DNA of 64,000 nucleotides from Desulfocarbo indianensis (GTDB lineage Bacteria; Desulfobacterota; Desulfarculia; Desulfarculales; Desulfarculaceae), in the NCBI GenBank assembly GCA_001184205.1, contig LBMP01000003.1:372001-436000 (forward strand), given 5' to 3'. A program made the position numbers and the translations under genes. Under the pieces are notes generated by a model. That model made no database searches and was not told where the DNA came from. It worked only from the letters and a program-made list of their open reading frames with translations. Positions within the stretch are counted from its first letter, which is position 1, and each line of letters starts with the position of its first letter. Below are positions 53,109-62,079 of this stretch, piece by piece.

Positions 53109-53915
53109 CCAACGCCCCCTGTTATTCTCTTGGCGTCATTAATGATCGGAACTGGTAGCGGGGCTGGCTTGGATTATCAATCTTAACATCGCATCTGGAA
53201 CTTTTCGCCAGGATTTTGTGGCCGAGCGCTTTTATGGATAACCATTCGCATTTAATCGGCCAGCTTGACAGCGTCAGAATCATGTTTCATCACGCAAACC
53301 CTGCCCCAATGATCCCGCTAACTTTCGTTTAATGCAAGGAGATCACGCTTGGCGTCAGACCGGAAGACCGGTCCCCCGGCTTTTGTATTGTCCAATGGAA
53401 ATGAGGCCGCCTCAGCGCAATCCCTCACTTCTGAAAAAGTAAAGATGATTTTATAGGGGGGCAGTTAAAGTTTCGTGATGTTTTATTGGCCCGCGCAAAC
53501 TCGCGATCCATGATGATGCCAATTGCTGTCTTAGCGAGATTGAACGCCAAGACTCTTTCATCATGACAGGCTATCCCATGCCGCCAACCGCGGTCTTGCC
53601 GGGAAACGCGGACCGCTCTCCTTACTTGGCTCAAGTTCCTCCATTTGGATATGATCAAGGGCGGCTTTGCGGGTATTACATATGTATTAGCCGCCAGGCA
53701 TTAAAAGCGGCGGCGAGCCACAACGGCTGTAGAATGACATCATCAATAAATCACGGACAATAAAATATAATCTGCCTGTTCATGTATGATGGCGCGAAAC
53801 ATAGACCGACCCATCACAGGTCATTACGCAGGGCAGTTTAATGGCCACGCACAACCTCAAATAAATTATGAGGTTGTGCGCCCAGGCTGGCAAAAGGCCT
53901 TGGTCCGCGATGGCT
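53109..53915. other. AT-richer 800-bp region without recognised gene
   Basis: No convincing gene is seen. The composition is lower in GC than the flanks. The frames at 53425-53658 (minus) and 53563-53763 (plus) overlap each other and match nothing I know. A perfect TATAAT at 53766-53771 lacks a -35. A short hairpin TGAGG/CCTCA lies at 53402-53414. This may be decayed DNA or hold an untranslated RNA. Confidence 0.5.
53848..53880. terminator. 12-bp perfect stem-loop downstream of 53916 gene
   Basis: CGCACAACCTCA (53848-53859) pairs with TGAGGTTGTGCG (53869-53880) around nine bases (AATAAATTA), 35 bp past the stop of the minus-strand gene at 53916. No T-run follows. Confidence 0.65.
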
Positions 53916-54266
53916 TTAGTTGACAGGGACCAGGCGCCAGGCTTTGGACTTGCCGCGAGGTTTTTCCAAGGAGAACTTGTCGCCAGTGGTATAACCGGTA
54001 AGCTCGGTGAAATCGGATATGGTCAGGCGGCCCTTGTTGGTAACCTCATAAATCTTGGGTCCGGACGAGGTTTTGGCGCGTTTGGACTGCTTGATTTGTC
54101 CAGCCTCGACCATGGCCATTTTTAATTGCTGGGCAAATTCGACCGCAGTCATGGGTTTATCTCCCACGGCCAACTTATCGCGTATCTCTTGCTCGGCAAC
54201 GCCGTCATTCACCATCTTCCATAATTTTTTTCGATCGGCCTTGCTCCATCTGGATTTGCGAGCCAT
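53916..54266 (-). CDS. Small basic hypothetical protein
   Basis: This 116-residue lysine-rich protein (16% K) has an N-terminal helical part (WSKADRKKLWKMVNDGVAEQ, then EIRDKLAVGDKPMTAVEFAQ) that resembles a helix-turn-helix, and a C-terminal beta part (KIYEVTNKGRLTISDFTELT, GDKFSLEKPRGKSKAWRLVP). I cannot name the family. AAGGAGAGGC precedes ATG 54266. The upstream 130 bp are AT-rich. A nucleic-acid-binding role is inference from charge and shape. Confidence 0.6.
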   Translation of the reverse strand: MARKSRWSKADRKKLWKMVNDGVAEQEIRDKLAVGDKPMTAVEFAQQLKMAMVEAGQIKQSKRAKTSSGPKIYEVTNKGRLTISDFTELTGYTTGDKFSLEKPRGKSKAWRLVPVN

Positions 54267-54392
54267 TGCCTCTCCTTATATGAAGGTGTAACGCAAAAAC
54301 TATTTATATATATCTAGCTAATACAAGGCGGTCAGTATATTTGCAAGGAAAAAATCGTTTCTTGTAATATTTTTGTAATCTCCACTAAAGCC

Positions 54393-54575
54393 TTAGGACA
54401 GTGAATAGCCTTTCCGTTTTCCACGCCGGCGGTCTTTATAGACGGGCGGCTGGGCCAAAATCAAATCTTCAAACTTTTTTTGGTTTGAAAGACCCATAAC
54501 CCACATGGGGTAATCATCATAGCCGAGATTGATAAGATTTATATGATTTGCTTCGGATGAAAGCCTGGACGGCAT
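54393..54575 (-). CDS. Possible 60-residue protein, unsupported by homology
   Basis: The frame from ATG 54575 encodes 60 residues with balanced composition (INLGYDDYPMWVMGLSNQKK) and a basic tail. No ribosome site is visible and I recognise no family, so it may be chance in an AT-rich stretch. Confidence 0.3.
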   Translation of the reverse strand: MPSRLSSEANHINLINLGYDDYPMWVMGLSNQKKFEDLILAQPPVYKDRRRGKRKGYSLS

Positions 54576-54624
54576 TGGCGAGCGTCGACTCGCATAATGC
54601 GACGGGAGGTTTTTTCATTGGCCG

Positions 54625-55737
54625 TTAAATAATCTTATAGAAAGTGTCTCGCTGAAGAGCTTGATAGCCGAGATCGCCGGCCAGACGCACCATCTCTTCC
54701 CGGCTCAAACGGAAATGCGCCCCCGCCGCGGCCACCACGTTTTCCTCGATCATGGTGGAGCCCAAATCGTCCGCGCCGAACCCCAAGGCGATCTGGGCTA
54801 TCTTGTCGCCTTGGGTCACCCAGGAGGCCTGCACGTGCTGGAAGTTGTCCAGGAACAAACGGGACACCGCCAGCATGCGCAGGTAATCCACCGCCGTGGC
54901 GGGCTCCACCCGGGCCAGGGCGGTGTTGGCCGGCTGAAAGGTCCAAGGTATGAAGGCGGTGAAATGCCCCCCTCCCCTGGCCAGGCTCCGGTCTTGCAAC
55001 TCCCTGAGGCGGGCCAGGTGTTCCACCCGCTCCGCCACGCTTTCCAGGCTGCCGAACATCATGGTGGCGGTGGTTTTCAGGCCCCGCTCATGGGCCAGGG
55101 CCATCACCTCCAGCCATTGGCCGGCGCCGCATTTGCCCGGCGCGATCAAGCGCCGCACCCGGTCCACCAAGATCTCGGCGCCGCCGCCGGGAATGGAACC
55201 CAAGCCGGCCTGGATGAGGCGATCCAGGGCCTCGCCCAGGGATAGCCCGTCAAGGGCGGCCATGTGCACCACCTCGGGCGGCGACAGGCCGTGGATGTTT
55301 ATAGGGTAGTGCGCTTTTATGTGGCGAAACGTCTCGCAGGTCTCCTTGACGCCTATGCTGGGGTGCAGCCCGCCCTGCATCAATATCTGCGTCCCGCCCA
55401 GGGCCAGGGTCTCCTCTATCTTTTGGCCCAGTTCTTCCCGGCTGAGCACGTAGCCGCCCTCCTGCCCCGGCGAACGGAAAAAGGCACAGAAACGGCAGCC
55501 CGAAAGACAGATATTGGTGGTGTTTATATTGCGATCCACCACGTAGGTGACGATCGGCTCGGGGTTATGGCGCAGCCGGGCCCCATGGGCCAGGCGGCCC
55601 AAGTCCAGCAGATCGGCCTCGCTCAGCAGGGCCAGCGCCTGGTTTTCGCTCAAGCGGCGACCCTGGGCGGCCGCCCGCAGGGCATCTTTGAGCTGATCCC
55701 CGGCCGGTTGCCCAGGTTTTGACTGGAGCCTTGCCAC
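54625..55737 (-). CDS. mqnC: Cyclic dehypoxanthinyl futalosine synthase
   Basis: This radical-SAM enzyme cyclises dehypoxanthine futalosine in the futalosine pathway to menaquinone and has 370 residues. The radical-SAM cysteines are in NICLSGCRFCAFFR (CxxxCxxC), the SAM region is TQILMQGGLHPSIG, and the C-terminal part has FFxFIPWTFQPANTAL-like HFTAFIPWTF and DNFQHVQASWVTQGDKIAQI. The GTG at 55737 overlaps the mqnE stop by one base (TAGTG), so the pair is coupled; the open frame upstream inside mqnE is not used. Confidence 0.95.
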   Translation of the reverse strand: MARLQSKPGQPAGDQLKDALRAAAQGRRLSENQALALLSEADLLDLGRLAHGARLRHNPEPIVTYVVDRNINTTNICLSGCRFCAFFRSPGQEGGYVLSREELGQKIEETLALGGTQILMQGGLHPSIGVKETCETFRHIKAHYPINIHGLSPPEVVHMAALDGLSLGEALDRLIQAGLGSIPGGGAEILVDRVRRLIAPGKCGAGQWLEVMALAHERGLKTTATMMFGSLESVAERVEHLARLRELQDRSLARGGGHFTAFIPWTFQPANTALARVEPATAVDYLRMLAVSRLFLDNFQHVQASWVTQGDKIAQIALGFGADDLGSTMIEENVVAAAGAHFRLSREEMVRLAGDLGYQALQRDTFYKII

Positions 55738-56906
55738 TATTCCTCGGTGGAACGATAAAAGCCGTCGCGCCGCACGGGTCGGAAGCCGGCGGCCTCGATC
55801 ATGCCCCGCAGGCGCTCTTCGGATAGGCCGGCCGCGGTGGTGGCGCCGGCCGAATGGGTGATGTTCTCCTTGATGATGGTGCCGTCCAGGTCGTCGGCCC
55901 CGAAATGCAAGGCCACCTGGGCCAGCTTTTCGCCCAGCATCACCCAATAGGCCTTGATGTGGGGGAAATTGTCCAGGAGCAGGCGGGAGGCGGCGATCAC
56001 CCGCAGATCGTCCAGGGCGGTGGTGGAGGGGAGATCCGCCAGCACGGTGTTCTTGGGATGAAAGGCCAGGGGGATGAAGGCGTTGAAGCCGCCGGTCAGG
56101 TCCTGTTGCCGGCGCAGGGCCAAAAGGTGGTCCACCCGGTCCTCCGGGCTCTCGATATGGCCGTAAAGCATGGTGGCGTTGGTGGGGATGCCCAAATCAT
56201 GGGCCTGGCCGCATATTTCCAGCCAACGTTCGCCGGATATCTTCCGGGGACAGATCTGGGCGCGCGTCTTGGGCGCGAAAATCTCGGCCCCGCCGCCCGG
56301 CATGGCCTGCAAGCCCGCCTCGCGCAACCTGGCCAGGGTTTCCCGGCTGCTCGCGCCGGCCATCTTGGCCAAGTGATCTATCTCCACCGGCGTGAAGGCC
56401 TTGAGCGCGGCCCGCGGCCTTTGCCTTTTCACGGTGCGCAGCAGGTCGGTGTAATAGGAAAACGGCAGCTCGGGGTGACAGGAGCCCACGATATGAAACT
56501 CGGTGATGTCCAATTCCGGCTCGTCCGCCGCCAGGGCCGCGATCTCTTCCCTGGACAACGCATAGGCGTCCGCATCTTGGGGATCGCGCCAAAAAGCGCA
56601 AAACGCGCAGCGGTTGACGCATACGTTGGAATAATTCACATGGCGGTTTACCACGTAATACGTGTCCCGCCCGTTCTTGAACAGGCGGGCGGCGTTGGCC
56701 AGGGCGCCCATTGCCATGAAATCCCGGCTCCGCATGAGGGCCAGGCCGTCCTCACGGTCAAGGCGCTGGCCCATGGCCAATTTGGCGGCCACCGGCCGCA
56801 GGGCGGGATCGGAAACCTGGTCCGGGTCCACGGGCAGGGGTGAAAACGGCTGCGGCCCACTGAGGCCCAATCCGGGTGTCTTTTTCTGGGAAGCGGCAAG
56901 AGCCAT
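55737..56906 (-). CDS. mqnE: Aminofutalosine synthase
   Basis: This radical-SAM enzyme adds an adenosyl group to 3-[(1-carboxyvinyl)oxy]benzoate to form aminofutalosine, an early step of the futalosine menaquinone route. It has 389 residues. Markers are NYSNVCVNRCAFCAFWRDPQ (CxxxCxxC cysteines), ITEFHIVGSCHPELPFSYY, KAFTPVEIDHLAK and NATMLYGHIESPEDRV. ATG 56906 is chosen; a GTG at 56942 exists but lies in a palindrome that looks like an operator, so it may not be translated. Confidence 0.95.
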   Translation of the reverse strand: MALAASQKKTPGLGLSGPQPFSPLPVDPDQVSDPALRPVAAKLAMGQRLDREDGLALMRSRDFMAMGALANAARLFKNGRDTYYVVNRHVNYSNVCVNRCAFCAFWRDPQDADAYALSREEIAALAADEPELDITEFHIVGSCHPELPFSYYTDLLRTVKRQRPRAALKAFTPVEIDHLAKMAGASSRETLARLREAGLQAMPGGGAEIFAPKTRAQICPRKISGERWLEICGQAHDLGIPTNATMLYGHIESPEDRVDHLLALRRQQDLTGGFNAFIPLAFHPKNTVLADLPSTTALDDLRVIAASRLLLDNFPHIKAYWVMLGEKLAQVALHFGADDLDGTIIKENITHSAGATTAAGLSEERLRGMIEAAGFRPVRRDGFYRSTEE

Positions 56907-56935
56907 TATCGATTCCGTTTTCTGCTGATCAATGG

Positions 56936-56949
56936 TGACCACCTGGTCA
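56936..56949. promoter_or_regulatory. Palindromic operator candidate, copy 1 (mqnE proximal)
   Basis: TGACCACCTGGTCA is a palindrome of 6-bp arms (TGACCA/TGGTCA) with a two-base centre, 30 bp before the mqnE ATG. It recurs 47 bp away. Confidence 0.65.
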
Positions 56950-56982
56950 TTTATATATCCCCATAAAGGCGGTCTTTCACTG

Positions 56983-56996
56983 TGACCACCTGGTCA
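56983..56996. promoter_or_regulatory. Palindromic operator candidate, copy 2
   Basis: An identical TGACCACCTGGTCA lies 47 bp from copy 1 on the far side of an AT-rich stretch (TATATATCC on the plus strand) that can hold the mqnE -10 element. The pair could be bound by a dimeric repressor such as a GntR/FadR or TetR type, bridging the promoter. Confidence 0.65.
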
Positions 56997-57139
56997 CTAA
57001 TTTTAGCCCAAGCTCAACCGGCAGGCAAGCGCAAATCCCCCCCGCCGCCAGAGCTCGCCGCCGCCAGTAAAAAGCTGTTAAAACCCCTTGGCAAACGATA
57101 GAATATGGCTGCAAAAGCCAATTCATACCGGAACAAGCC

Positions 57140-58744
57140 ATGCCACCTGTGAAAGGAAGCCACGCAACCCCGCCGCGCCTGTTTGGTTTCTACGCCATTG
57201 GCGCCGGCACCACCGCCTTGGGTCTGGGGGTTATGTCGCTCCTGAACATATTCACCCCCATTGGCGAGGTCGCCAACCGCGTCGTCCCGTGGATGACTAA
57301 TATCCATGAGGGAGCCATCGGCCCGCTGGCTCTATATGTTTTGGGCGCGTTGGGCATCTGTGTCTTGCCCGTGATCGGCGTCCACCTGGCCTTGCGCCCG
57401 GTGCGCCGTTACCTGGCCGCGACCCGCACCGGCCTGGCGCCCTCGGAAAAAGTCCAGGTCATGGCCAGGCGCCGGGTGATAAACATGCCTTTTGTTTTCA
57501 CCTCGGTCAGCCTGCTGATGTGGGTGTTGATGCCCACCCTGATAACCTTGGGGCTTCATTGGTGGCTGCAAGAAAGCGATTTTCACACCTCCGTCTTTTT
57601 AGCCACCCGCGCGGCCATGGTGGGCCTCATAGCCAGCACCATTTCTTTTTTCTTTCTGGAAAAACATTCCCGCCAAAACCTGATTCCCTACTTTTTTCCC
57701 GAGGGCCATCTTTCCGCAACCCAAGGCACCACCCGCCTGGGTATATCGCGGCGCATATGGATCATGTATTTGGTGGGCACCCTGGTGCCCATAATCATAT
57801 TGCTGTTCACCTTGATCACCATTCAGTTCAGCGCGGCAGACAGCGCCCTGAGCGCCGCGGAATACGGCCGGGGACTGCTTCTCTTCACCCTGGTGCTTTC
57901 CGGTTACGCCTTTATAAGCGCCTTGCGCCTGAACAGCCTGGTGAGCAGATCGGTGGCCGACCCCCTGCGCCAGATGTTGAGCGTGGTGGACCGCATCCAA
58001 AAAGGCGACTACCAGGCGCGGGTCAAGGTGGTCTGCAACGACGAGATAGGCGAGCTGGGCGACGCGGTGAACGAGATGATCCGCGGCCTGGGGGAAAGGG
58101 AGAAACTGCACAGCGCCTTTGGCAAATACGTCACCCCGGAAATCCGCGACGAGATTCTTTCCGGCCGCATACCCCTGGAGGGCGAGCGCCGCGACGCCAC
58201 CATGATGTTCACCGACCTGCGCGACTTCACCAACTTCGTGGAGAACCACGAGCCCGAGGTGGTCATCGCCGGCATGCGCTCCTACTTCACGGCCATGCAC
58301 CGGGTGATCCGCCAGCACCGGGGGGTGGTGCTGCAATTCGTGGGCGACGAGATCGAGGCCGCCTTCGGGGTTCCCCTGCCCTACCCCGATCACGCGGACC
58401 AGGCCATGCGCGCCGCCCTGGCCATGCGCCAGGCATTGGCCGAATTGAACCGGGAGCGGGCGGCCCAGGGTCTGGAGCCCTTTTCTCACGGGGTGGGCCT
58501 GCATTCGGGGTTGGTGTTGGCCGGCAACAGCGGCTCGGAGGAGCAAAGCGCCTACGCCCTCATCGGAGATACGGTTAACGTGGCCTCCCGCATCCAGGGC
58601 TTGAGCAAGGAGCTGGATTGGGACATCCTGGCCAGCCGGGAAACCATGTCGCGCCTCAGCTTCCCCTGCCCCACCGTGGAGGCGGGCTCGCGTTCCATCA
58701 AGGGCTATTCCAAACCGGTGGCGATCTTAAAGGTGGTGGGATAA
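57140..58744 (+). CDS. Membrane class III adenylate/guanylate cyclase with HAMP domain
   Basis: This 534-residue cyclase has about six N-terminal membrane spans (residues 14-265), then a HAMP linker (VADPLRQMLSVVDRIQKGDY), then the class III catalytic domain (about residues 340-530) with the metal aspartates in MMFTDLRDFTNFVENHEP and LQFVGDEIEAAFGVP. The substrate and transition-state residues appear to be in IGDTVNVASRIQG, which keeps the Asn. It likely makes cAMP in response to a membrane signal. ATG 57140 is used; no strong ribosome site is visible. Confidence 0.92.
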   Translation: MPPVKGSHATPPRLFGFYAIGAGTTALGLGVMSLLNIFTPIGEVANRVVPWMTNIHEGAIGPLALYVLGALGICVLPVIGVHLALRPVRRYLAATRTGLAPSEKVQVMARRRVINMPFVFTSVSLLMWVLMPTLITLGLHWWLQESDFHTSVFLATRAAMVGLIASTISFFFLEKHSRQNLIPYFFPEGHLSATQGTTRLGISRRIWIMYLVGTLVPIIILLFTLITIQFSAADSALSAAEYGRGLLLFTLVLSGYAFISALRLNSLVSRSVADPLRQMLSVVDRIQKGDYQARVKVVCNDEIGELGDAVNEMIRGLGEREKLHSAFGKYVTPEIRDEILSGRIPLEGERRDATMMFTDLRDFTNFVENHEPEVVIAGMRSYFTAMHRVIRQHRGVVLQFVGDEIEAAFGVPLPYPDHADQAMRAALAMRQALAELNRERAAQGLEPFSHGVGLHSGLVLAGNSGSEEQSAYALIGDTVNVASRIQGLSKELDWDILASRETMSRLSFPCPTVEAGSRSIKGYSKPVAILKVVG

Positions 58745-58843
58745 TGACCAGGCCCGCGCCGCACGCAGCCGCGCCGGGCGGGGAGACGCCTCCGCTTTGA
58801 TACCAGCCGATGCCGGGATTACCGCCCCGCCGGCCGGGTCAGG

Positions 58844-59554
58844 CTATTGGGGAGGCCTGGGCGGCGCGCTCAGGGCGGGTTTGCCGTAGGCGGCCAGTTC
58901 CAAGAGCTTGCGCCGCGTGTAACGCCACAAGACGAAAAGCAGGGGAATAATCAAAACCAGGCCCACGCCGGTGAAAGCCAAGAGGTCATAGGCCGCGTGG
59001 GCCATGGCGGCCAAGAGCACCCAGGGCAGCACCGAGGGCAAGAGCTCGGCGCGGCCTTCCAAAAAACGCACCTTGCTGTAGCCATAGCCCCAGATGGCGC
59101 CGCAGGCCAAATGGGCCGGCACCGAAAGCAGGGAGCGGATCACGATCACGCCCAACCCCGCCTTCATGATGTAAAGCAGGTTCTCCAGGGCCGCGAAGCC
59201 CAGGGAGGCGGTCATGGCGTAGATCATGCCGTCAATGGGCTCGTCCACCTCCTTGCGCCGCTTGAGGAGCCACATGGTGAAGAAGGCTTTCCACACCTCC
59301 TCGTTGATGCCCACGAACACGGCCAAGGCGAAAAGCCGGTTAAGGCTTTCTTCCTCTTTAGGGGCCAGGTCGACGGCAACCACGAACCAGGTGTTGAGCG
59401 GACCAGCCACCAAGACCGCCAGGAAACCCGAAGCCAGGCCCACCCATAGCATGGTCTTGAGGGGCTCGGGATGCAGGCGATCGTAGCGGCGGATCAGCGC
59501 CAGCCAGACCGCCGCGCTTAAGGCGCTGGCCATGATGCCCGCGATCAGCAGCAT
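58844..59554 (-). CDS. PrsW family intramembrane metalloprotease
   Basis: This 236-residue protein has about seven spans. The glutamates of the PrsW/CPBP-like fold are in FVGINEEVWKAFFTMWLLKRR, the region EPIDGMIYAMTASLGFAALEN follows, and later His motifs are in PAHLACGAIWGYGY and MAHAAYDLLAF. Bacterial PrsW cleaves an anti-sigma factor in a membrane step; no anti-sigma gene is nearby. ATG 59554 follows ATGAGGGC. Confidence 0.9.
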   Translation of the reverse strand: MLLIAGIMASALSAAVWLALIRRYDRLHPEPLKTMLWVGLASGFLAVLVAGPLNTWFVVAVDLAPKEEESLNRLFALAVFVGINEEVWKAFFTMWLLKRRKEVDEPIDGMIYAMTASLGFAALENLLYIMKAGLGVIVIRSLLSVPAHLACGAIWGYGYSKVRFLEGRAELLPSVLPWVLLAAMAHAAYDLLAFTGVGLVLIIPLLFVLWRYTRRKLLELAAYGKPALSAPPRPPQ

Positions 59555-59579
59555 GCCTAGCCCTCATATCCCATGATGG

Positions 59580-61496
59580 TTAGAGGCTGGCCTTGATGTG
59601 GTTCAGGAGACCGCCCGCCGCCAGCAACTGGCGGTCGCGTTGACTGGCTTCCAGGCGCAGGACCAGATACCTGTCCTCCACCTGGGCCGTGACTTGGCTG
59701 GCGCCGCTTAGGATGGCGCTTTTCAAGCCATGGAAGACCAGCACCGAGCCCTGCTGCAAGCGGTCGTAATCGGCCGGGTCGTCCAACACCAAGGGCACCA
59801 CCCCGAAGTTGATCAGGTTGGCCTTGTGAATGCGGGCAAAGGACTTGGCCAGCTTCACCCGCACCCCCAAATAGCGCGGGGCCAGGGCGGCGTGCTCCCG
59901 GGAGGAGCCCTGGCCGTAGTTTTCGCCGCCCACCACCGCCGCCGGAGCCAGGGCCTGGGCCCGGTCGGCGAACTGGGGATCAAGGGCCGCGAACACGAAG
60001 CGGCTTATGGCCGGCACGTTGGAACGCAAGGGCAGCACCTGACTGCCGGCCGGCATGATGTGGTCGGTGGTGATGTTGTCCTCCACCTTGAGCGCCACGG
60101 TGCAGGACAGTTCCTCGGGCAGGGCGTCAAGCTGGGGGAAAGGCGCGATGTTGGGCCCGCGCAAGACCTCCACCGCCGAGCCCTCGGCCGGGGGAGGCAC
60201 CAGGGCCTCGGGCCGCACCGGCGGGGCCGGCGGCACTTGGGGCAGGGGGCCCAGTCGGCGGGGATCGGCGATATGCCCGGCCAGGGCCGAGGCCACCGCC
60301 ACCTCTGGACCGCAGAGATAGACCTTGTCGTCCTTGGTGCCGGAGCGGCCCGGGAAATTGCGGGGGAAGGTGCGCAGGGAATTGGAGCCCGTGGCCGGGG
60401 CCTGGCTCATGCCGATGCAGCCCAGGCAGCCGGCCTGGTGCAGGCGCGCGCCGGCTTCCAGGAGCGACGCCAAGCCCTCGGCCGCCGCCACCTGGGCCAG
60501 GGCCTGCCTGGAGCCGGGATTGATGGAAAGGCTCACGCCGGGGGCCAGCTTCTTGCCTTGCAGGGCCAGGGCCACGGTCATGAGATCCTCGTAGCCGCTG
60601 CTGGCGCAGGAGCCCACGATCACCTGATCCACCTTCACGCCGCCAAGCTGGGCGGCCGGCACCACGGCGTCCGGGCTGGAGGGCTGGGCCACCAGGGGCT
60701 CCAGCCGCGAGAGGTCGATTTCCTCCAGATGATCGTATGCCGCGCCGGGGTCGGCGCTGAGGGGCGCGTAATCCCGCTCCCGTCCCTGTTGCTTTAAAAA
60801 GGCGCGGGTGCGCTCGTCGGCGGGGAAGATGCTGCCGGTGGCGCCCAACTCCGCGCCCATGTTGGTGATGGCCGCCCGCTGGGCCAGGCCGAGCTTTTCC
60901 ACCCCCGGCCCAAAGTATTCCACCACAAAACCCAAGCCGCCCTTGACGCTCAGGCGGCGCAGCATCTCCAATATCACGTCTTTGGCCCCCACCCAGGGGC
61001 TGAGTTCTCCGCTCAGGCGCACGCCCAAAACCTTGGGGCAGCTCAGGTAGAAGGGATAGCCCGCCATGGCCGCGGCCACGTCCAGGCCGCCCGCGCCCAT
61101 GGCCAGCATGCCCATGCCGCCGCAATGGGGGGTGTGGGAATCCGAGCCCAGGAGGGTGGCCCCCGGACGAGCGAAATTCAGGAGGTGAAGCTGATGACAG
61201 ATGCCGTTGCCCGGCGGCGAGAACCACAAGCCGTAGCGGGCGGCGATGGACCTTAGAAAGCGGTGGTCGTCGGCGTTCTTGAAATCGGTTTGCAAAAGGT
61301 TGTGATCCACATAGGACACGCTGACCTCTGTACGGGTTTTGGACAGGCCCAGTGCCTCGAACTCCAGGGCGGCCAGGGTGCCGGTGGCGTCCTGGGTCAG
61401 GGTCTGGTCTATTTTCAGGGCTATTTCAGCGCCAGGCTGGAAAACGCCCTCCGCCAGATGAGCATCGATGATCTTTTGGGCCTGGGTCCTGGGCAT
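59580..61496 (-). CDS. acnA: Aconitate hydratase
   Basis: This [4Fe-4S] enzyme isomerises citrate and isocitrate and has 638 residues (short bacterial aconitase, about the mitochondrial-like length). Fe-S cysteines are in VGSCASSGYEDL and GCLGCIGMSQAP, the active-site loop includes LGSDSHTPHCGGMGMLAMGA, the linker FPRNFPGRSG is present, and the swivel domain has GGENYGQGSSREHAALAP. ATG 61496 has AAGGAGAC upstream. A proline-rich segment (residues about 410-430) links the domains. Confidence 0.95.
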   Translation of the reverse strand: MPRTQAQKIIDAHLAEGVFQPGAEIALKIDQTLTQDATGTLAALEFEALGLSKTRTEVSVSYVDHNLLQTDFKNADDHRFLRSIAARYGLWFSPPGNGICHQLHLLNFARPGATLLGSDSHTPHCGGMGMLAMGAGGLDVAAAMAGYPFYLSCPKVLGVRLSGELSPWVGAKDVILEMLRRLSVKGGLGFVVEYFGPGVEKLGLAQRAAITNMGAELGATGSIFPADERTRAFLKQQGRERDYAPLSADPGAAYDHLEEIDLSRLEPLVAQPSSPDAVVPAAQLGGVKVDQVIVGSCASSGYEDLMTVALALQGKKLAPGVSLSINPGSRQALAQVAAAEGLASLLEAGARLHQAGCLGCIGMSQAPATGSNSLRTFPRNFPGRSGTKDDKVYLCGPEVAVASALAGHIADPRRLGPLPQVPPAPPVRPEALVPPPAEGSAVEVLRGPNIAPFPQLDALPEELSCTVALKVEDNITTDHIMPAGSQVLPLRSNVPAISRFVFAALDPQFADRAQALAPAAVVGGENYGQGSSREHAALAPRYLGVRVKLAKSFARIHKANLINFGVVPLVLDDPADYDRLQQGSVLVFHGLKSAILSGASQVTAQVEDRYLVLRLEASQRDRQLLAAGGLLNHIKASL

Positions 61497-61698
61497 GGCC
61501 GTCTCCTTAAAGCATGGTCCGATGGTTGAATACCAAGGCAGGCCGCCATTTTATGCGCTAGGCCCCCCGCCCGCAAGCTCCTAAGGACGAGCCTCGGCTG
61601 ACAGAGGCTTTTCCACTTTGGCGGCGGCGCAGAGCCAAGCGTAGGCGGTAGCTGACAACGTCTTTGTTTTACTGAATTATTATCTCGGCGGGGGCTGG

Positions 61699-62079
61699 TC
61701 AGTAGCCCAGGTCGGCCTGGTCCGCCGGCGTCCCGCCCATGATGCCCCAGTTCTGCCGGGGGCTCTCCTGCAGGCAGACGAAAACATTGTCCGGGGTGAG
61801 ACCGGTGTGCCGCATGATCAAGCCGCTGAGTTCCCTCAGCAGGCGGTCCTTAAGTTCGCGGGGGCGGCCCTGAAAGAGCATGACCTCGGCCAGCACGAAG
61901 CGGCTGTCGCGCTCCTCGTGCACGGCCCTGTATTCAGCCGGGGTCTGGTAAACCAGAACCTTGACGCGTATGGGCTGCACGCCCAGCGCCTCGATGATCA
62001 CTTTCCGGGTTTCCTGGGCCAGTTCCCGGCACTTGGCGCCGCCCAGTTCGCTGGGCACATGTAGTATGGTCAGAGGCAA
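61699..62079 (-). CDS. Tautomerase-superfamily protein (MSAD/cis-CaaD type)
   Basis: This 126-residue tautomerase-fold protein is about two beta-alpha-beta units long. In the tautomerase superfamily the catalytic base is the N-terminal proline, so I place the start at TTG 62079, which gives M-P-L-T-I-L; a GGTGGA site lies about four bases upstream. Starts at 62130 or 62148 would bury the proline. The second unit (FVLAEVMLFQGRPRELKDRL then NVFVCLQESPRQNWGIMGG) has a conserved Arg and Trp-Gly pair. Size and pattern are like malonate semialdehyde decarboxylase. Function is not proved. Confidence 0.75.
   Translation of the reverse strand: MPLTILHVPSELGGAKCRELAQETRKVIIEALGVQPIRVKVLVYQTPAEYRAVHEERDSRFVLAEVMLFQGRPRELKDRLLRELSGLIMRHTGLTPDNVFVCLQESPRQNWGIMGGTPADQADLGY

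Noticed and set aside
53281-53345. A c-di-GMP riboswitch-like string (CACGCAAACCCTGCC)
   Set aside because: Only isolated letters match the GEMM consensus; the second stem and tetraloop receptor are absent, and no gene follows on that strand.
53425-53763. Two overlapping small frames in the 53 kb gap (minus 53425-53658, plus 53563-53763)
   Set aside because: No family likeness, no ribosome site, and they overlap on opposite strands.
55738-55947. Upstream extension of mqnC to 55947
   Set aside because: It lies inside mqnE in another frame, and the 70 extra residues are arginine/histidine-rich with no match to MqnC.
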